Assembly (NCBI GenBank): GCA_013298075.1 | Contig: JAAFJG010000031.1 | Span: forward strand, 1 to 48,337 | Direction of reading: 5' to 3' | Source: Cytophagales bacterium | GTDB lineage: Bacteria; Bacteroidota; Bacteroidia; Cytophagales; Microscillaceae | Length of the DNA stretch: 48,337 bases | Shown: positions 16,470 to 24,137 of the stretch, in pieces | How positions within the stretch are numbered: position 1 is the first letter of the stretch | Layout of the letters: each line of letters begins with the position of its first letter | Made by a program: the position numbers and the translations under genes | The notes under the pieces: generated by a model | Seen by the model: the letters and a program-made list of their open reading frames with translations, nothing else | Told to the model about the DNA's origin: nothing | Databases searched by the model: none

Positions 16470-17381
16470 ATGCCGACATTAAAAATATTAGGGACAGGCT
16501 CATCTACTCCTACTTTAAATCGTTCTCCCTCTGCGATTTCAGTAGTATTTCCACACAAACAAATTTTGGTAGATTGTGGAGAAAATACACAAATTCAGAT
16601 GTTAAAATATGGCGTAAAAGCCTCAAAATTAGATATGATTTTGATTTCTCATCTTCACCCTGACCATTATTTAGGTATTTTTAGTTTGATTAATTCTATG
16701 AATTCGAACCAAAGAACTAAAACTTTAGAATTATTTGCGCCCGCTGATTTATTAGATTTATTGAGATTAAATTTGAAAGTAAGTCAAACAGAATTAAATT
16801 ATTATATTGATTTTAAGGCTTTGCCCGATGAAAACGAAGAAATTTTTTATGAAGATGATTGGATTACGATTGAAAATATGCAAATGCAACACAGAATAAA
16901 GCCCTGTAATGGTTTTTTGATACAAGAAAAACAAAACAGACGCAATATTTATGAACAGAAATTGCCACCGAACACACCGCCACAAACATATATCGATTTA
17001 AAAAATGGATTAGACGTAAAAGATGAACAAGGAAATATTTTGTATGAATTTGAAAAATATACGTATCTTTCTAAAAAAGTAAAAATCGCTTTGTGTGCGG
17101 ATACGAGATATTTACCACATTTGGCTGAAAAAATAAAAGACGCAGATATTTTATATCACGAAACGACTTTTGAAGATGCTTTGGCAGAAAAAGCCGAAAA
17201 AACTTTTCATTCTACTACCAAACAAGCGGGAATGTTGGCAAAAAATGGACAAGTAAAAAAATTGGTAATTAGTCATTTTTCATCTCGATATAGCAATCAT
17301 TTAGATTTTTTATTAGAAGAAACAAAAACCATTTTTGAAAATAGTTTTTTGGCTATCGAAGGAGAAGAAATTTGTTTATAA
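16470..17381 (+). CDS. rnz: Ribonuclease Z (tRNA 3'-end processing)
   Basis: A 303-residue metallo-beta-lactamase-fold endonuclease that removes the 3' trailer of precursor tRNAs in the cytoplasm. The zinc motif is SHLHPDH (H61, H63, D65, H66), and the N-terminal KILGTGSSTPTLNRSPSA block is typical of the family. Other expected ligands are in ALCADTRY (Asp) and ISHFSSRY (His). The length matches the usual bacterial form. It has its own promoter (16402-16433), and rlmB follows 80 bases later with its own promoter. Position 64 is Pro where many homologues have Gly, a mild variation. The nearby repeat content does not affect the gene. Confidence 0.9.
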   Translation: MPTLKILGTGSSTPTLNRSPSAISVVFPHKQILVDCGENTQIQMLKYGVKASKLDMILISHLHPDHYLGIFSLINSMNSNQRTKTLELFAPADLLDLLRLNLKVSQTELNYYIDFKALPDENEEIFYEDDWITIENMQMQHRIKPCNGFLIQEKQNRRNIYEQKLPPNTPPQTYIDLKNGLDVKDEQGNILYEFEKYTYLSKKVKIALCADTRYLPHLAEKIKDADILYHETTFEDALAEKAEKTFHSTTKQAGMLAKNGQVKKLVISHFSSRYSNHLDFLLEETKTIFENSFLAIEGEEICL

Positions 17382-17391
17382 TTCGAAAAAA

Positions 17392-17423
17392 ATTGTTTTT
17401 CTGTGATAATTTACCTAATTTTG
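17392..17423 (+). promoter_or_regulatory. Promoter of rlmB
   Basis: ATTG (17392-17395), a 20-base spacer and TAATTTTG (17416-17423) lie 38 bases before the ATG. The architecture is the same as for rnz, gldC and the SurA-like gene. Confidence 0.7.
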
Positions 17424-17461
17424 CGAAAAAATTATATACATAATTCTCCCCTTTACTTTTT

Positions 17462-18205
17462 ATGATGAGTGAAAAAGAAATGGTTTTTGGAATTCAGTCT
17501 GTTACTGAAGCCCTTAAATCAGGTAAAAATATTGAAAAAATATTTTTGAATAAAGACATAGCCAACGGACAACAATTTCAAGAAATTATTACATTAGCCC
17601 ACAAAAGTAACGTACTTTTTCAAAAAGTTCCTATTCAAAAAATAGATTATTATACCAGAAAAAATCATCAAGGCGTGTTGGCTTTGTTGTCTTCTGTTAC
17701 TTATTTAGATACTTCAAACGTAATACAAAGTCTATTCGAAAACGGAAAAAATCCTTTGATTTTGGTTTTAGATAGAATTACTGATGTTAGAAATTTTGGG
17801 GCGATTGCTCGTACAGCCGAATGTGCAGGCGTAGATGCGATTATTTTACCTTTGCGAGGTGGCTCACAAGTTACGAGTGATGCGATGAAAACGTCATCGG
17901 GAGCGTTACATTATATGCAAATTTGTCGAGAATTTAATTTGACAGCCACCGTAGAATATTTAAAAAACTGTGGTTTGCAAATTGTGGCTTGTACCGAAAA
18001 AACAAAAAATTCTATTTTTACTGCTGATTTTTCTGTGCCGACTGCGTTGGTTTTGGGTTCGGAAGAAGACGGAATTTCTCAAGAGATTTTAAATTTAGCA
18101 GATTTTAAAGGAGCAATTCCTTTATTGGGCAATATCGAATCTTTGAATGTGTCGGTTTCGGCGGGCATTGCTTTGTTTGAAGCAGTAAGACAAAGAGGAG
18201 AATAA
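17462..18205 (+). CDS. rlmB: 23S rRNA (guanosine-2'-O)-methyltransferase RlmB
   Basis: A 247-residue SpoU/TrmH-family SPOUT methyltransferase. RlmB methylates the 2'-O of a conserved guanosine (G2251 in E. coli) in the peptidyl-transferase region of 23S rRNA. An N-terminal substrate-binding domain (about 1-80, starting VFGIQSVTEALKSG) precedes the knotted SAM-binding domain. That domain carries motif 1 (NFGAIARTAECAG, N111 and R117), motif 2 (LVLGSEEDGIS, about 195-206) and motif 3 (SLNVSVSAGIALFEA, about 227-241). The start could be either Met1 or Met2. A small hairpin after the gene (18258-18277) may terminate it. Other TrmH-family members are possible, but the N-terminal domain favours RlmB. 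Confidence 0.88.
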   Translation: MMSEKEMVFGIQSVTEALKSGKNIEKIFLNKDIANGQQFQEIITLAHKSNVLFQKVPIQKIDYYTRKNHQGVLALLSSVTYLDTSNVIQSLFENGKNPLILVLDRITDVRNFGAIARTAECAGVDAIILPLRGGSQVTSDAMKTSSGALHYMQICREFNLTATVEYLKNCGLQIVACTEKTKNSIFTADFSVPTALVLGSEEDGISQEILNLADFKGAIPLLGNIESLNVSVSAGIALFEAVRQRGE

Positions 18206-18257
18206 ATTTTAGGTTCATGGGAAATATTGCGGATATAATTTTATTTTGTATGAATAG

Positions 18258-18280
18258 AAATGGCATTTATGCCATTTATT
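18258..18280 (+). terminator. Putative terminator of rlmB
   Basis: AAATGGCAT and ATGCCATTT pair around TT, followed by an A/T tail. The stem is short, so this is tentative. Confidence 0.45.
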
Positions 18281-18321
18281 TAAAAATATAAAAATATCAA
18301 TTTGAAAAATGCAGAGATTTT

Positions 18322-18428
18322 GGCTAAAGCCAATGATTGAATTTTTTATTATCCTCCAGATAAATCTGGAGGCAATTCAAAAAACATATTTCAAAAAAAA
18401 TATTTTTATTTTCCGCACAAATTTTCTA
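18322..18428 (+). repeat. CCTCCAG palindrome repeat, copy 3
   Basis: GGCTAAAGCC (18322-18331), CCTCCAGATAAATCTGGAGG (18353-18372) and the tail with GCACAAATTTTCTA are all present. This is the most complete copy along with copy 1. Confidence 0.85.
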
Positions 18429-18443
18429 AAAAGTAAATCTTAT

Positions 18444-18485
18444 AAAAAAATCCTCTAAATTATTTTTTTAGAGGATTTTTTTTCA
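18444..18485 (-). terminator. Terminator of hemB
   Basis: AAAAAATCCTCTAAA pairs with the matching TTTAGAGGATTTTTT around an A/T loop. T runs are present on both strands, so it may work in both directions. It overlaps the end of hemB. Confidence 0.85.
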
Positions 18486-19460
18486 CTAATATTGTGTTAA
18501 TTTAGCAAATTCTTTCGCAAAATAAGTCAAAGTAACATCTGCTCCTGCTCTTTTGATGCTCATCAAAGTTTCTAACATTGCTTTTTCGCCATCAATCCAA
18601 CGACGTTGAGCAGCCGCTTTTATCATCGCATATTCTCCACTTACATTATAAGCGGCAATTGGCACATTAAAATTATGTTTCAAAGTTTGAATTACATCTA
18701 AATAAGGCAAGGCAGGTTTTACCATCATAAAATCAGCCCCTTCTTGAAAGTCTAATTCGGCTTCTATCAATGCCTCACGTATATTCGCAGGATTCATTTG
18801 ATAGGTTTTTTTATCGCCAAATTTAGGAGCAGATTCTAACGCATCTCTAAACGGACCATAAAAAGCACTCGCATATTTAGCCGTATAAGCCATAATCGAC
18901 ACATCAGTAAAACCTGCTTGATCGAGTTCTGAACGAATATAACCAATTCTTCCGTCCATCATATCTGAGGGAGCGACTATATCTGCACCCGCTTCTGCTT
19001 GTGCGACAGCCATTTTTCCTAAAATTTCGAGTGTTTCATCATTCAAAATTTTTCCATTTTCTACCAAACCATCATGCCCCGCAGAGCTATATGGATCCAT
19101 TGCCACATCAGTTACCAAACAAACATCAGTAAATTGTCTTTTGATTTCTCTGATTGCTTCCAAATAAAAACTATTTTCATTATAAGATTCAGACGCATAT
19201 TCATCTTTCAAATCTTCTTTGACAGAAGGAAAAGGAGCGAAAGTTTGGATACCCAATTCTACACATTCAGCGATTTCTTCTAATAAAAAATCTAAAGAAT
19301 ATCTATAAATATTTGGCATACTACTTACTTCTATTCTTTTCGAATCTCCTTCAATCAAAAATAAAGGAAAAATAAGTTGTTCTTTTTGGATATAATTTTC
19401 TTGGGCTAATTCACGAATGATAGCCGATTTACGATTTCTACGAGGTCGACGAGTAAGCAT
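18486..19460 (-). CDS. hemB: Porphobilinogen synthase (delta-aminolevulinic acid dehydratase)
   Basis: A 324-residue cytoplasmic enzyme that condenses two 5-aminolevulinates to porphobilinogen in tetrapyrrole synthesis. Both active-site lysines are visible: K in MAYTAKYASAFYGPFRDA and the Schiff-base K in FMMVKPALPYLD. The metal loop reads DVAMDPYSSAGHDG, with Asp where zinc-type enzymes have three Cys, so this is the Asp-rich, zinc-independent class. The frame is open to 19583, but the extra 41 residues have no family similarity. Homologues begin at (ML)xRRPRRxR, so I chose the ATG at 19460. No other heme gene is adjacent. A terminator follows directly. Confidence 0.92.
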   Translation of the reverse strand: MLTRRPRRNRKSAIIRELAQENYIQKEQLIFPLFLIEGDSKRIEVSSMPNIYRYSLDFLLEEIAECVELGIQTFAPFPSVKEDLKDEYASESYNENSFYLEAIREIKRQFTDVCLVTDVAMDPYSSAGHDGLVENGKILNDETLEILGKMAVAQAEAGADIVAPSDMMDGRIGYIRSELDQAGFTDVSIMAYTAKYASAFYGPFRDALESAPKFGDKKTYQMNPANIREALIEAELDFQEGADFMMVKPALPYLDVIQTLKHNFNVPIAAYNVSGEYAMIKAAAQRRWIDGEKAMLETLMSIKRAGADVTLTYFAKEFAKLTQY

Positions 19461-19751
19461 ATTTTCAAATAAAGTAGGACGTATAAGTGTTGAAACTTCA
19501 AAAAGTGGTCTATTCACAATTTTTATAAAGTATTTTAAAATTTGATAATTTTTTGACGGTGTTCTTTTTATTGTGCGTATCAATTTTTTTTAGTACAAAA
19601 AATATCACTATTTTTGATTATATAAATTACGAAATATGTGCCAATTTTTATAAAATGGTTAAAAAAAATATTTTTTTTTGAATTTGATAATTTATTTGTT
19701 TTTTAGTGCAATAAATTTGCTTTTTATTCGAGTGTATTTATTAGACTTTTT

Positions 19752-19868
19752 AAAATGACAAAGATTTTAGCACGCGGATAATGCGGATTTAATGGATTAA
19801 AACGGATTTTTTTCTTTTTTTTTTAAATTTTTAGTGTTTTTTATCAATTTTTGTTTCCCATTTTAAAA
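19752..19868 (+). repeat. CGCGGATAA-type dispersed repeat, copy 1
   Basis: AAAGATTTTAGCACGCGGAT and the downstream GCGGATT..GGATTAAAACGGATTT match the inverted copy at 42388-42475. The similarity resumes further on at TTTTTTATCAATTTTTGTTT. The start of a third copy is cut by the window end. Confidence 0.8.
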
Positions 19869-19875
19869 GGTATAT

Positions 19876-19941
19876 TATTTTTTTGAATTGTCTCCAGATT
19901 TATCTGGAGGGTAATAGATAATTGAATAGTTGGCTTTAGCC
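19876..19941 (-). repeat. CCTCCAG palindrome repeat, copy 4 (inverted)
   Basis: In reverse order relative to the other copies: TTGAATTG, then CTCCAGATTTATCTGGAGG (19892-19910), then GGCTTTAGCC (19932-19941). The A-rich tail is shortened. Confidence 0.8.
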
Positions 19942-20067
19942 AAAATTTTCATCTTTTTTGGATTTATGTTTTTAATATTTCAAAATAAATGCAATAAATT
20001 CTATTTCTTTTCAAAACTTGGACAAGAACAATACTTTAAAAAAAGATGTTTTAAACTTGTTAATTTT

Positions 20068-20098
20068 TTTGTTTTTATCTTAGAAATATATATATTTG
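20068..20098 (+). promoter_or_regulatory. Promoter of the CAMC protein / DUF983 operon
   Basis: TTTG (20068-20071), a 19-base spacer and TATATTTG (20091-20098) match the Bacteroidota consensus exactly. The predicted transcript starts about 20 bases before the ATG at 20123, which excludes an earlier TTG start at 20096. Confidence 0.8.
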
Positions 20099-20122
20099 CA
20101 AAAATCAACAAAAGTATTTAAC

Positions 20123-20401
20123 ATGAAATTTCAAAAATATTTTCTTTTCTTTGTAGGATTGTTTTTTGTAGGTAATAATCTTTCGGCTCAATGTGCGATG
20201 TGTCGTGCAAGCCTTGAAAACTCGATGAGCAATGGAGATAATTTAATTCGAGGAATTAACTATGGCATTATTTATTTGGCATCTGCTCCATATTTAGCCA
20301 TTGTAGTTGTTATTTATTTTTGGTACAAAAACAGCAAAAAAAATTATGCCCAACGTATCAAAGAAACAAGCAATCATGCAGGGAAAATGCCCTCGATGTA
20401 G
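20123..20401 (+). CDS. Small exported membrane protein with CAMC motif
   Basis: A 92-residue protein. The N-terminal signal peptide or anchor (residues 3-20) is followed by SAQCAMCRASLENS with a CxxC pair, a short loop, one transmembrane helix (about 50-70, GIIYLASAPYLAIVVVIYFWY) and a basic tail. Small CAMCRA-type proteins are conserved in Cytophagales-like genomes and have no known role. The CxxC placed just outside the membrane suggests metal or heme handling or a redox role, but this is inference. Its end overlaps the DUF983 start by 56 bases, so the two are translated from one message. The start was chosen from the promoter at 20068-20098. Confidence 0.75.
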   Translation: MKFQKYFLFFVGLFFVGNNLSAQCAMCRASLENSMSNGDNLIRGINYGIIYLASAPYLAIVVVIYFWYKNSKKNYAQRIKETSNHAGKMPSM

Positions 20402-20732
20402 AGAAGGCAAAGTTTTCAAATATCCTGCAGTTCATTCTAAATTTATGATTATGAATGAATATTGCGAAACTTGTCATCAAAAATTTGATATAGAACCCGG
20501 TTTTTATTTTGGCGCAATGTATATTAGTTATGCGTTTCAAACAGCCATTTTCGTAGCCGTTTCGCTTAGTATTTTTATTTTTTTAGGCGAAAAAACGCCA
20601 CTTTGGTATTATATTGTTGCCATTGTTATCCTTACTTTATTTACTTTGCCTTTTGCATTTAGATATTCTCGACTATTGATGTTGCATTGGTTTGGAGGAG
20701 TTTCGTATAGAGGAGATAATAAAAAAATATAA
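20346..20732 (+). CDS. DUF983 family membrane protein
   Basis: A 128-residue protein of the DUF983 family, function unknown. The N-terminal zinc-ribbon-like region carries two CxxC pairs (CPRCREGKVF near residue 15 and CETCHQKFDIEPGFYFGAMY near 42). The DIEPGFYFGAMY block is the family hallmark. Two transmembrane helices follow (about 61-80 and 87-107), then a short tail with HWFGGVSYRG. It overlaps the preceding CAMC gene by 56 bases in another frame, indicating translational coupling. The start could also be the ATG at 20376, directly before GKCPRC. A terminator hairpin follows at 20757. Confidence 0.85.
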   Translation: MPNVSKKQAIMQGKCPRCREGKVFKYPAVHSKFMIMNEYCETCHQKFDIEPGFYFGAMYISYAFQTAIFVAVSLSIFIFLGEKTPLWYYIVAIVILTLFTLPFAFRYSRLLMLHWFGGVSYRGDNKKI

Positions 20733-20756
20733 TTTATTTTTTATTTTTATGATTAT

Positions 20757-20790
20757 TCAATACATTGATAATCAATGTATTGAATTTTTC
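20757..20790 (+). terminator. Terminator after DUF983 gene
   Basis: TTCAATACATTGAT and ATCAATGTATTGAA form a perfect 14-bp stem with almost no loop, followed by TTTTTC. Confidence 0.8.
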
Positions 20791-21121
20791 AAAATGAGTT
20801 TCCATTGGGATTATGTCCCACTTTATCGATGATAAATAATTGTGTTGATGGATTTTCTTTGATAAAATTTTGTCCATTTTTAAGGGGAACCCAAGTATCT
20901 TTTTCTCCCCCAATCATCGTAATTGGCACTTGAATTTTCGTTTTTTTTGTATTTTGATTTGGATTGCGTGCATACCTAAACGACCTCAAAATTGCTTGCG
21001 TTGTTCCTTCAATTTTAAAAGGCAATAAATAACCATTTGCATCTTCTAAAGTAGGTGGAGTTTGATAAGGCGAAGCTAAAATTTGTTGAAAATAAGCAGG
21101 CGCTACATAAAACTTACACAA
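20789..21121 (-). pseudogene. Truncated alpha/beta hydrolase remnant
   Basis: A 110-residue frame with the C-terminal part of an alpha/beta hydrolase. It has the strand and catalytic Asp region PITMIGGEKDTWVPLKNGQ and the catalytic His in IDKVGHNP. The N-terminal half with the nucleophile elbow (GxSxG) is absent, and a stop lies directly upstream in the same frame. The frame stops only four residues after GHNP, so the C-terminus also looks cut. I see no remaining fragment in the 200 bases upstream. It is most likely a decaying gene, and it lies next to a transposase remnant. Confidence 0.7.
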
Positions 21122-21314
21122 ACTTTAACAGTTGCTGTACACTACCCAATGTTTTTTTTAATTTATTGATAATCAATCGTTTACGTCTTATTTTTTGTTA
21201 AACGTATTGATAAAAATCGTGCCAAAAATTTATTGGTAAAAAAGGCAATTATTTAAAAAGAAAATCGTTAAAAAAGTAAAAATTTATTTTACTAAGACAA
21301 AAACTACTTTTTTT

Positions 21315-21611
21315 ATGAACGATTTTCATACTGCAAAGATACAGAAAATATTGACAAATTTTATTATATTCAAACATTTATCTCGACAAAAATGTGCTAT
21401 GTCTATGATTTTAGCCATGATAGAAAGAAAAAGAGTTCAATTAAACGAATTAGTCCTTAAACTCAATGATAATGCTTTGAGTTCTTCTAACGAAAGACGT
21501 TTACCAGCTTTTTTAAAAGATGCTGTTTTAGATGAAGAGCAGGTTATTTTTCTTCTGTCCATTTTTTGTGCATTTGGTAGCGTGGATACGACTTTCCGCA
21601 TTCTATTTTAA
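21315..21611 (+). pseudogene. IS4-family-like transposase N-terminal remnant
   Basis: A 98-residue frame resembling the N-terminal DNA-binding part of IS4-family transposases. A helical region VQLNELVLKLNDNALSSSNERRL and AFLKDAVLDEEQVIFLLSIF match the family layout V.L..L.......S...RRL..F.....D. The DDE catalytic part is missing. After about residue 88 the reading runs into unrelated sequence (VDTTFRILF), where a 12-base inverted repeat begins (21589-21600). It is probably a dead insertion-sequence fragment. A small standalone protein is possible but less likely. Confidence 0.6.
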
Positions 21612-21808
21612 AAATCAGTATTACCGTTAAAATTCGAGAATTTATTAGCAAAATTATCTAATAAATTTTATTTTAACAATAATCTGAATAAAAATTAATA
21701 AATCGAGTAAATTTTCAGATAAATTAAATATATTTTATATGTAAATTTTTAAATATTTATATTTTTTTGAGTAAATGCTCTAAACTAAAACAGGGGTGCG
21801 GAAAGTCG
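21589..21808. repeat. 12-base inverted repeats bounding 220 bases
   Basis: CGACTTTCCGCA (21589-21600) is the exact reverse complement of TGCGGAAAGTCG (21797-21808). The enclosed DNA is A/T-rich and non-coding. The pair could be ends of a deleted insertion sequence or of a small element inserted in the transposase remnant. Confidence 0.6.
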
Positions 21809-21872
21809 GTTATATCCTTTGAAAAGATTTACTGCACTTTTAATTGGAAATAAGCTTCATTAAAAACGCAGT

Positions 21873-22176
21873 AAGGGGAGCATATAAAAAATAAACTACC
21901 CACTCAAAAAAACCTATTTTTAGTTCCCTCACCGCTGGGGAGGGTTAGGGTCAGTGTTGTTAAGTTCTAATATTTGTCAGGTAAATTATTTTACAAATCA
22001 AAATATAATTTGCCAAATCTATAACATTTTCAAAAAATTATAGATTTTTTACAGAATATTATACAAGTTAATTTCTATTTTATTTGTTAAAAAAAAAGAA
22101 TTTAACAACACTGCCCCCAGCCCTCCCCAAAGGTGAGGGAGTTTTTTTGGGTATAATATTTTCTACTTAGTCCCTA
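21873..22176 (-). mobile_element. ~300-bp hairpin MITE, copy 2 (inverted)
   Basis: This is the reverse complement of the element at 9247-9547, aligned along its whole length with small differences such as GTGAGG versus GTGAGA and one or two indels. The outermost shared bases are TAAGGGGAGCAT at the left and TTAGTCCCT at the right. I see no obvious longer target-site duplication. Confidence 0.8.
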
Positions 22177-22191
22177 AACGTAAATTTTTTT

Positions 22192-22328
22192 GTTACTGTA
22201 ATAAAAGTATGGAAAATTATTTTATGCTAAAATAATCACAAATTTTATACAAATAAAGTCAATTTATTTGTATAAAATTACAGGTAAATTTCCTATTATT
22301 TGTTTACCACACGAAAAATTACAGTAAC
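22192..22328. mobile_element. 137-bp MITE with GTTACTGTAAT inverted ends
   Basis: The left end GTTACTGTAAT (22192-22202) and right end ATTACAGTAAC (22318-22328) are exact inverted repeats. The centre holds a second palindrome around CAAATAAA...TTTATTTG (22250-22270). It has no coding capacity. A truncated relative lies at 243-336. Confidence 0.7.
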
Positions 22329-22349
22329 ATTTTTTTTGAGAATATTTTT

Positions 22350-23129
22350 TTATTTTATTTTCTCAATTTCATTTTCTAATGTTTGATAATTTCCTTTTGC
22401 GTTCAAGTTTTTTGCTTTTTTGATGTCTTCTGAGGCTTTTTTTGGCTCAAATGCTTCTATATAGGTTTCGGCTCTCAACACATAATAATTTTCCTTGTTC
22501 GGATTATTTTCGATCAATTTAGAATAATCTTCAACAGCATTAATGGGGTTTAAATAATTTTCGCGGTATATTTTTGCTCTTAAAAGTCTTGCTTCTTCAG
22601 AATAAGGTTTGAATTTGATAGCAGAATTAACTTGTATCAAAGCATTTTTTATTTCTCCATTTTGATAAAATTTTAAGGCAGATTTATATTGTTCGTAGGC
22701 TTTCGAACTCTCTACTCGATACGCAAAAACCAACGCAATAATAATAAAAATGCTCAAAACAATTACCGTTCCTAACAAAATTCTCTTTTGTCCTCTGCGT
22801 GTGATGTGATTGACAGGATCATATCCATTTTCATAAGGTTGGTAAGAAATAGGCGGTTGATAATACGGATTTGTATAAGTTTGCGTTTGACTATTAGTGT
22901 TATTTGTATATATTTGCGTTGTATTTTGTTGATAATCGTATTGTCTGCGTGTGTTTTCATTGCCCAAAATTTGATACGCTTGCAAAATCACTTTAAAATA
23001 TTCCTCTGAAGCCTTATTGTTTGGATTTCGGTCAGGGTGATATTTTAGGGCTAGTTTTTTGTAAGATGTTTTGATTTGTGAAGACGTAGCAGTCAATGGA
23101 ACTTCTAAAATCTCGTATAAATTTGCCAT
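22350..23129 (-). CDS. DnaJ-domain protein with TPR repeats
   Basis: A 259-residue membrane-anchored J-domain protein. The J domain (residues 2-66) has the HPD motif at 31-33 (KYHPDRNP), which stimulates Hsp70 (DnaK) ATPase. A Gln/Tyr/Asn-rich linker (67-105) and one transmembrane helix (about 117-138) follow, then tetratricopeptide-like helices (about 141-259) for protein binding. It lacks the Gly/Phe and zinc-finger regions of true DnaJ, so it is a specialised co-chaperone. It is last in the minus-strand operon uppP - esterase - small membrane protein - this gene, only 2 bases after the preceding stop. The start at 23129 begins at the canonical MANLYEILEV. A longer frame to 23207 overlaps the neighbour. 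Confidence 0.85.
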   Translation of the reverse strand: MANLYEILEVPLTATSSQIKTSYKKLALKYHPDRNPNNKASEEYFKVILQAYQILGNENTRRQYDYQQNTTQIYTNNTNSQTQTYTNPYYQPPISYQPYENGYDPVNHITRRGQKRILLGTVIVLSIFIIIALVFAYRVESSKAYEQYKSALKFYQNGEIKNALIQVNSAIKFKPYSEEARLLRAKIYRENYLNPINAVEDYSKLIENNPNKENYYVLRAETYIEAFEPKKASEDIKKAKNLNAKGNYQTLENEIEKIK

Positions 23130-23131
23130 TT

Positions 23132-23413
23132 TTATTTCTTTATTTTTAATGTAATTTGGTGCAATATTTTTACCAAAAAATAATTCAAAGGCGTAATCAA
23201 CAAACAAAAACTTATCAATAGTAAAAATCGATTGAGTTCTGAAATATTTTTAAAATATGTCAATATCAAATAATTTCCCAAAAATAAAACAGGCAAAGCC
23301 AACATCAATAATTGATACCGTTTTTGGCGTAATGATAAATCTTTTACATTTTTACGCCATAAAATCATTATCCAAATACTCGAAATGAGCCAAATAATTA
23401 GTAATGTTATCAT
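23132..23413 (-). CDS. Small membrane protein of unknown function
   Basis: A 93-residue protein with three predicted membrane segments (about residues 2-18, 33-52 and 60-84) separated by short basic loops (WRKNVKDLSLRQKRYQ). I do not recognise a family. Its ATG overlaps the TGA of the upstream esterase gene (ATGA, 23410-23413), and its stop is 2 bases before the J-domain gene, so it is translationally coupled within the operon. It may help place the J-domain protein at the membrane, which is inference from position alone. Confidence 0.65.
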   Translation of the reverse strand: MITLLIIWLISSIWIMILWRKNVKDLSLRQKRYQLLMLALPVLFLGNYLILTYFKNISELNRFLLLISFCLLITPLNYFLVKILHQITLKIKK

Positions 23414-24090
23414 TTTTTTATGCTGATTTTTTTGGTAACAATATTTTCTACTTCTTTCAAAATTTCTTGATTTAATTCGTGTTTTCCCTCAAAAGTAATC
23501 ACGTCAGACAATAAAAAATCCATTGCTTTTAGTTTTTGTTCCAATACTTCAAACGTTTGCCATTCTGCCAACACCTCATCTTGCAAACCATACACATATA
23601 AAATTTTCATCAAAGGAAATCGGATAGGAATTTGTGAATAATCTATTTCGTGAGCAAAATCTCCCGCCCATAAAATCAAATTATCGGCTTTTGTATTGCC
23701 CGCATTTACCCAACGCCAAGCCGTAGAACAACCTTGCGAAAATGCCAAGATATGCAAGCGATATGGGTGCGTATGCGAAGATAAAAGCGTATTTTGTAAA
23801 GTTTCTAAATAATTGACATAATCTTTTACTTCGTTTTCTCTGTCTTCTTTGGTCATCCAAACTGCTCCAACTTTATTATTTTTTTCGGGTAAATAATGCC
23901 TTGACAACGCTTCAGGTGCGACTACAAAATTAGTTTCAGGATTTAAAAAAGTAAATTTTTTCATAAAAAATTCCACTAATTGTCCATATCCATGAATGAC
24001 AAACCAAACATCAGTCGTGTTTTCATCTAAATTGCCATACGTAGCATATCTTGCCGTTTTTTTGACTTCTATATTTTTAAGTTCTATCAT
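23410..24090 (-). CDS. Alpha/beta hydrolase, carboxylesterase/phospholipase type
   Basis: A 226-residue single-domain alpha/beta hydrolase resembling the small carboxylesterase/phospholipase family. The oxyanion region is VIHGYGQ (31-37), the nucleophile elbow is AFSQGCS (S118), the acid is D171 in YGLQDEV and the histidine is H204 in GKHEL. Ala replaces the first Gly of GxSxG (A-F-S-Q-G), a tolerated variation. There is no signal peptide, so it is cytoplasmic. It is second in an operon after uppP (47-base gap) and overlaps the next gene by 4 bases. The substrate is unknown. Confidence 0.82.
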   Translation of the reverse strand: MIELKNIEVKKTARYATYGNLDENTTDVWFVIHGYGQLVEFFMKKFTFLNPETNFVVAPEALSRHYLPEKNNKVGAVWMTKEDRENEVKDYVNYLETLQNTLLSSHTHPYRLHILAFSQGCSTAWRWVNAGNTKADNLILWAGDFAHEIDYSQIPIRFPLMKILYVYGLQDEVLAEWQTFEVLEQKLKAMDFLLSDVITFEGKHELNQEILKEVENIVTKKISIKK

Positions 24091-24137
24091 TATTTTTTTG
24101 TGTTATTAATTATTTTTTTCTAATTGTTTTTTTATTT

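Larger units (their letters stand above)
19461..20122. other. Intergenic region with two dispersed repeats
   Basis: No gene is supported between hemB and the CAMC-motif gene. It holds a CGCGGATAA-type repeat (19752-19868), an inverted CCTCCAG repeat (19876-19941) and a strong promoter at the right edge (20068-20098). An open frame at 19930-20121 is only the read-through of repeat and A/T-rich DNA. Confidence 0.65.
21612..22349. other. Repeat-rich intergenic region
   Basis: No gene is supported. It contains the right half of the 12-base inverted repeat pair, the second ~300-bp hairpin MITE (21873-22176) and a 137-bp MITE with GTTACTGTAAT ends (22192-22328). Confidence 0.7.

Noticed and set aside
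19461-19583. N-terminal extension of HemB by 41 residues
   Set aside because: It has no similarity to the family, and the typical RRPRRxR start lies at the internal ATG at 19460.
19930-20121. 63-residue plus-strand frame upstream of the CAMC gene
   Set aside because: It runs from repeat DNA through the promoter at 20068-20098; A/T-rich read-through.
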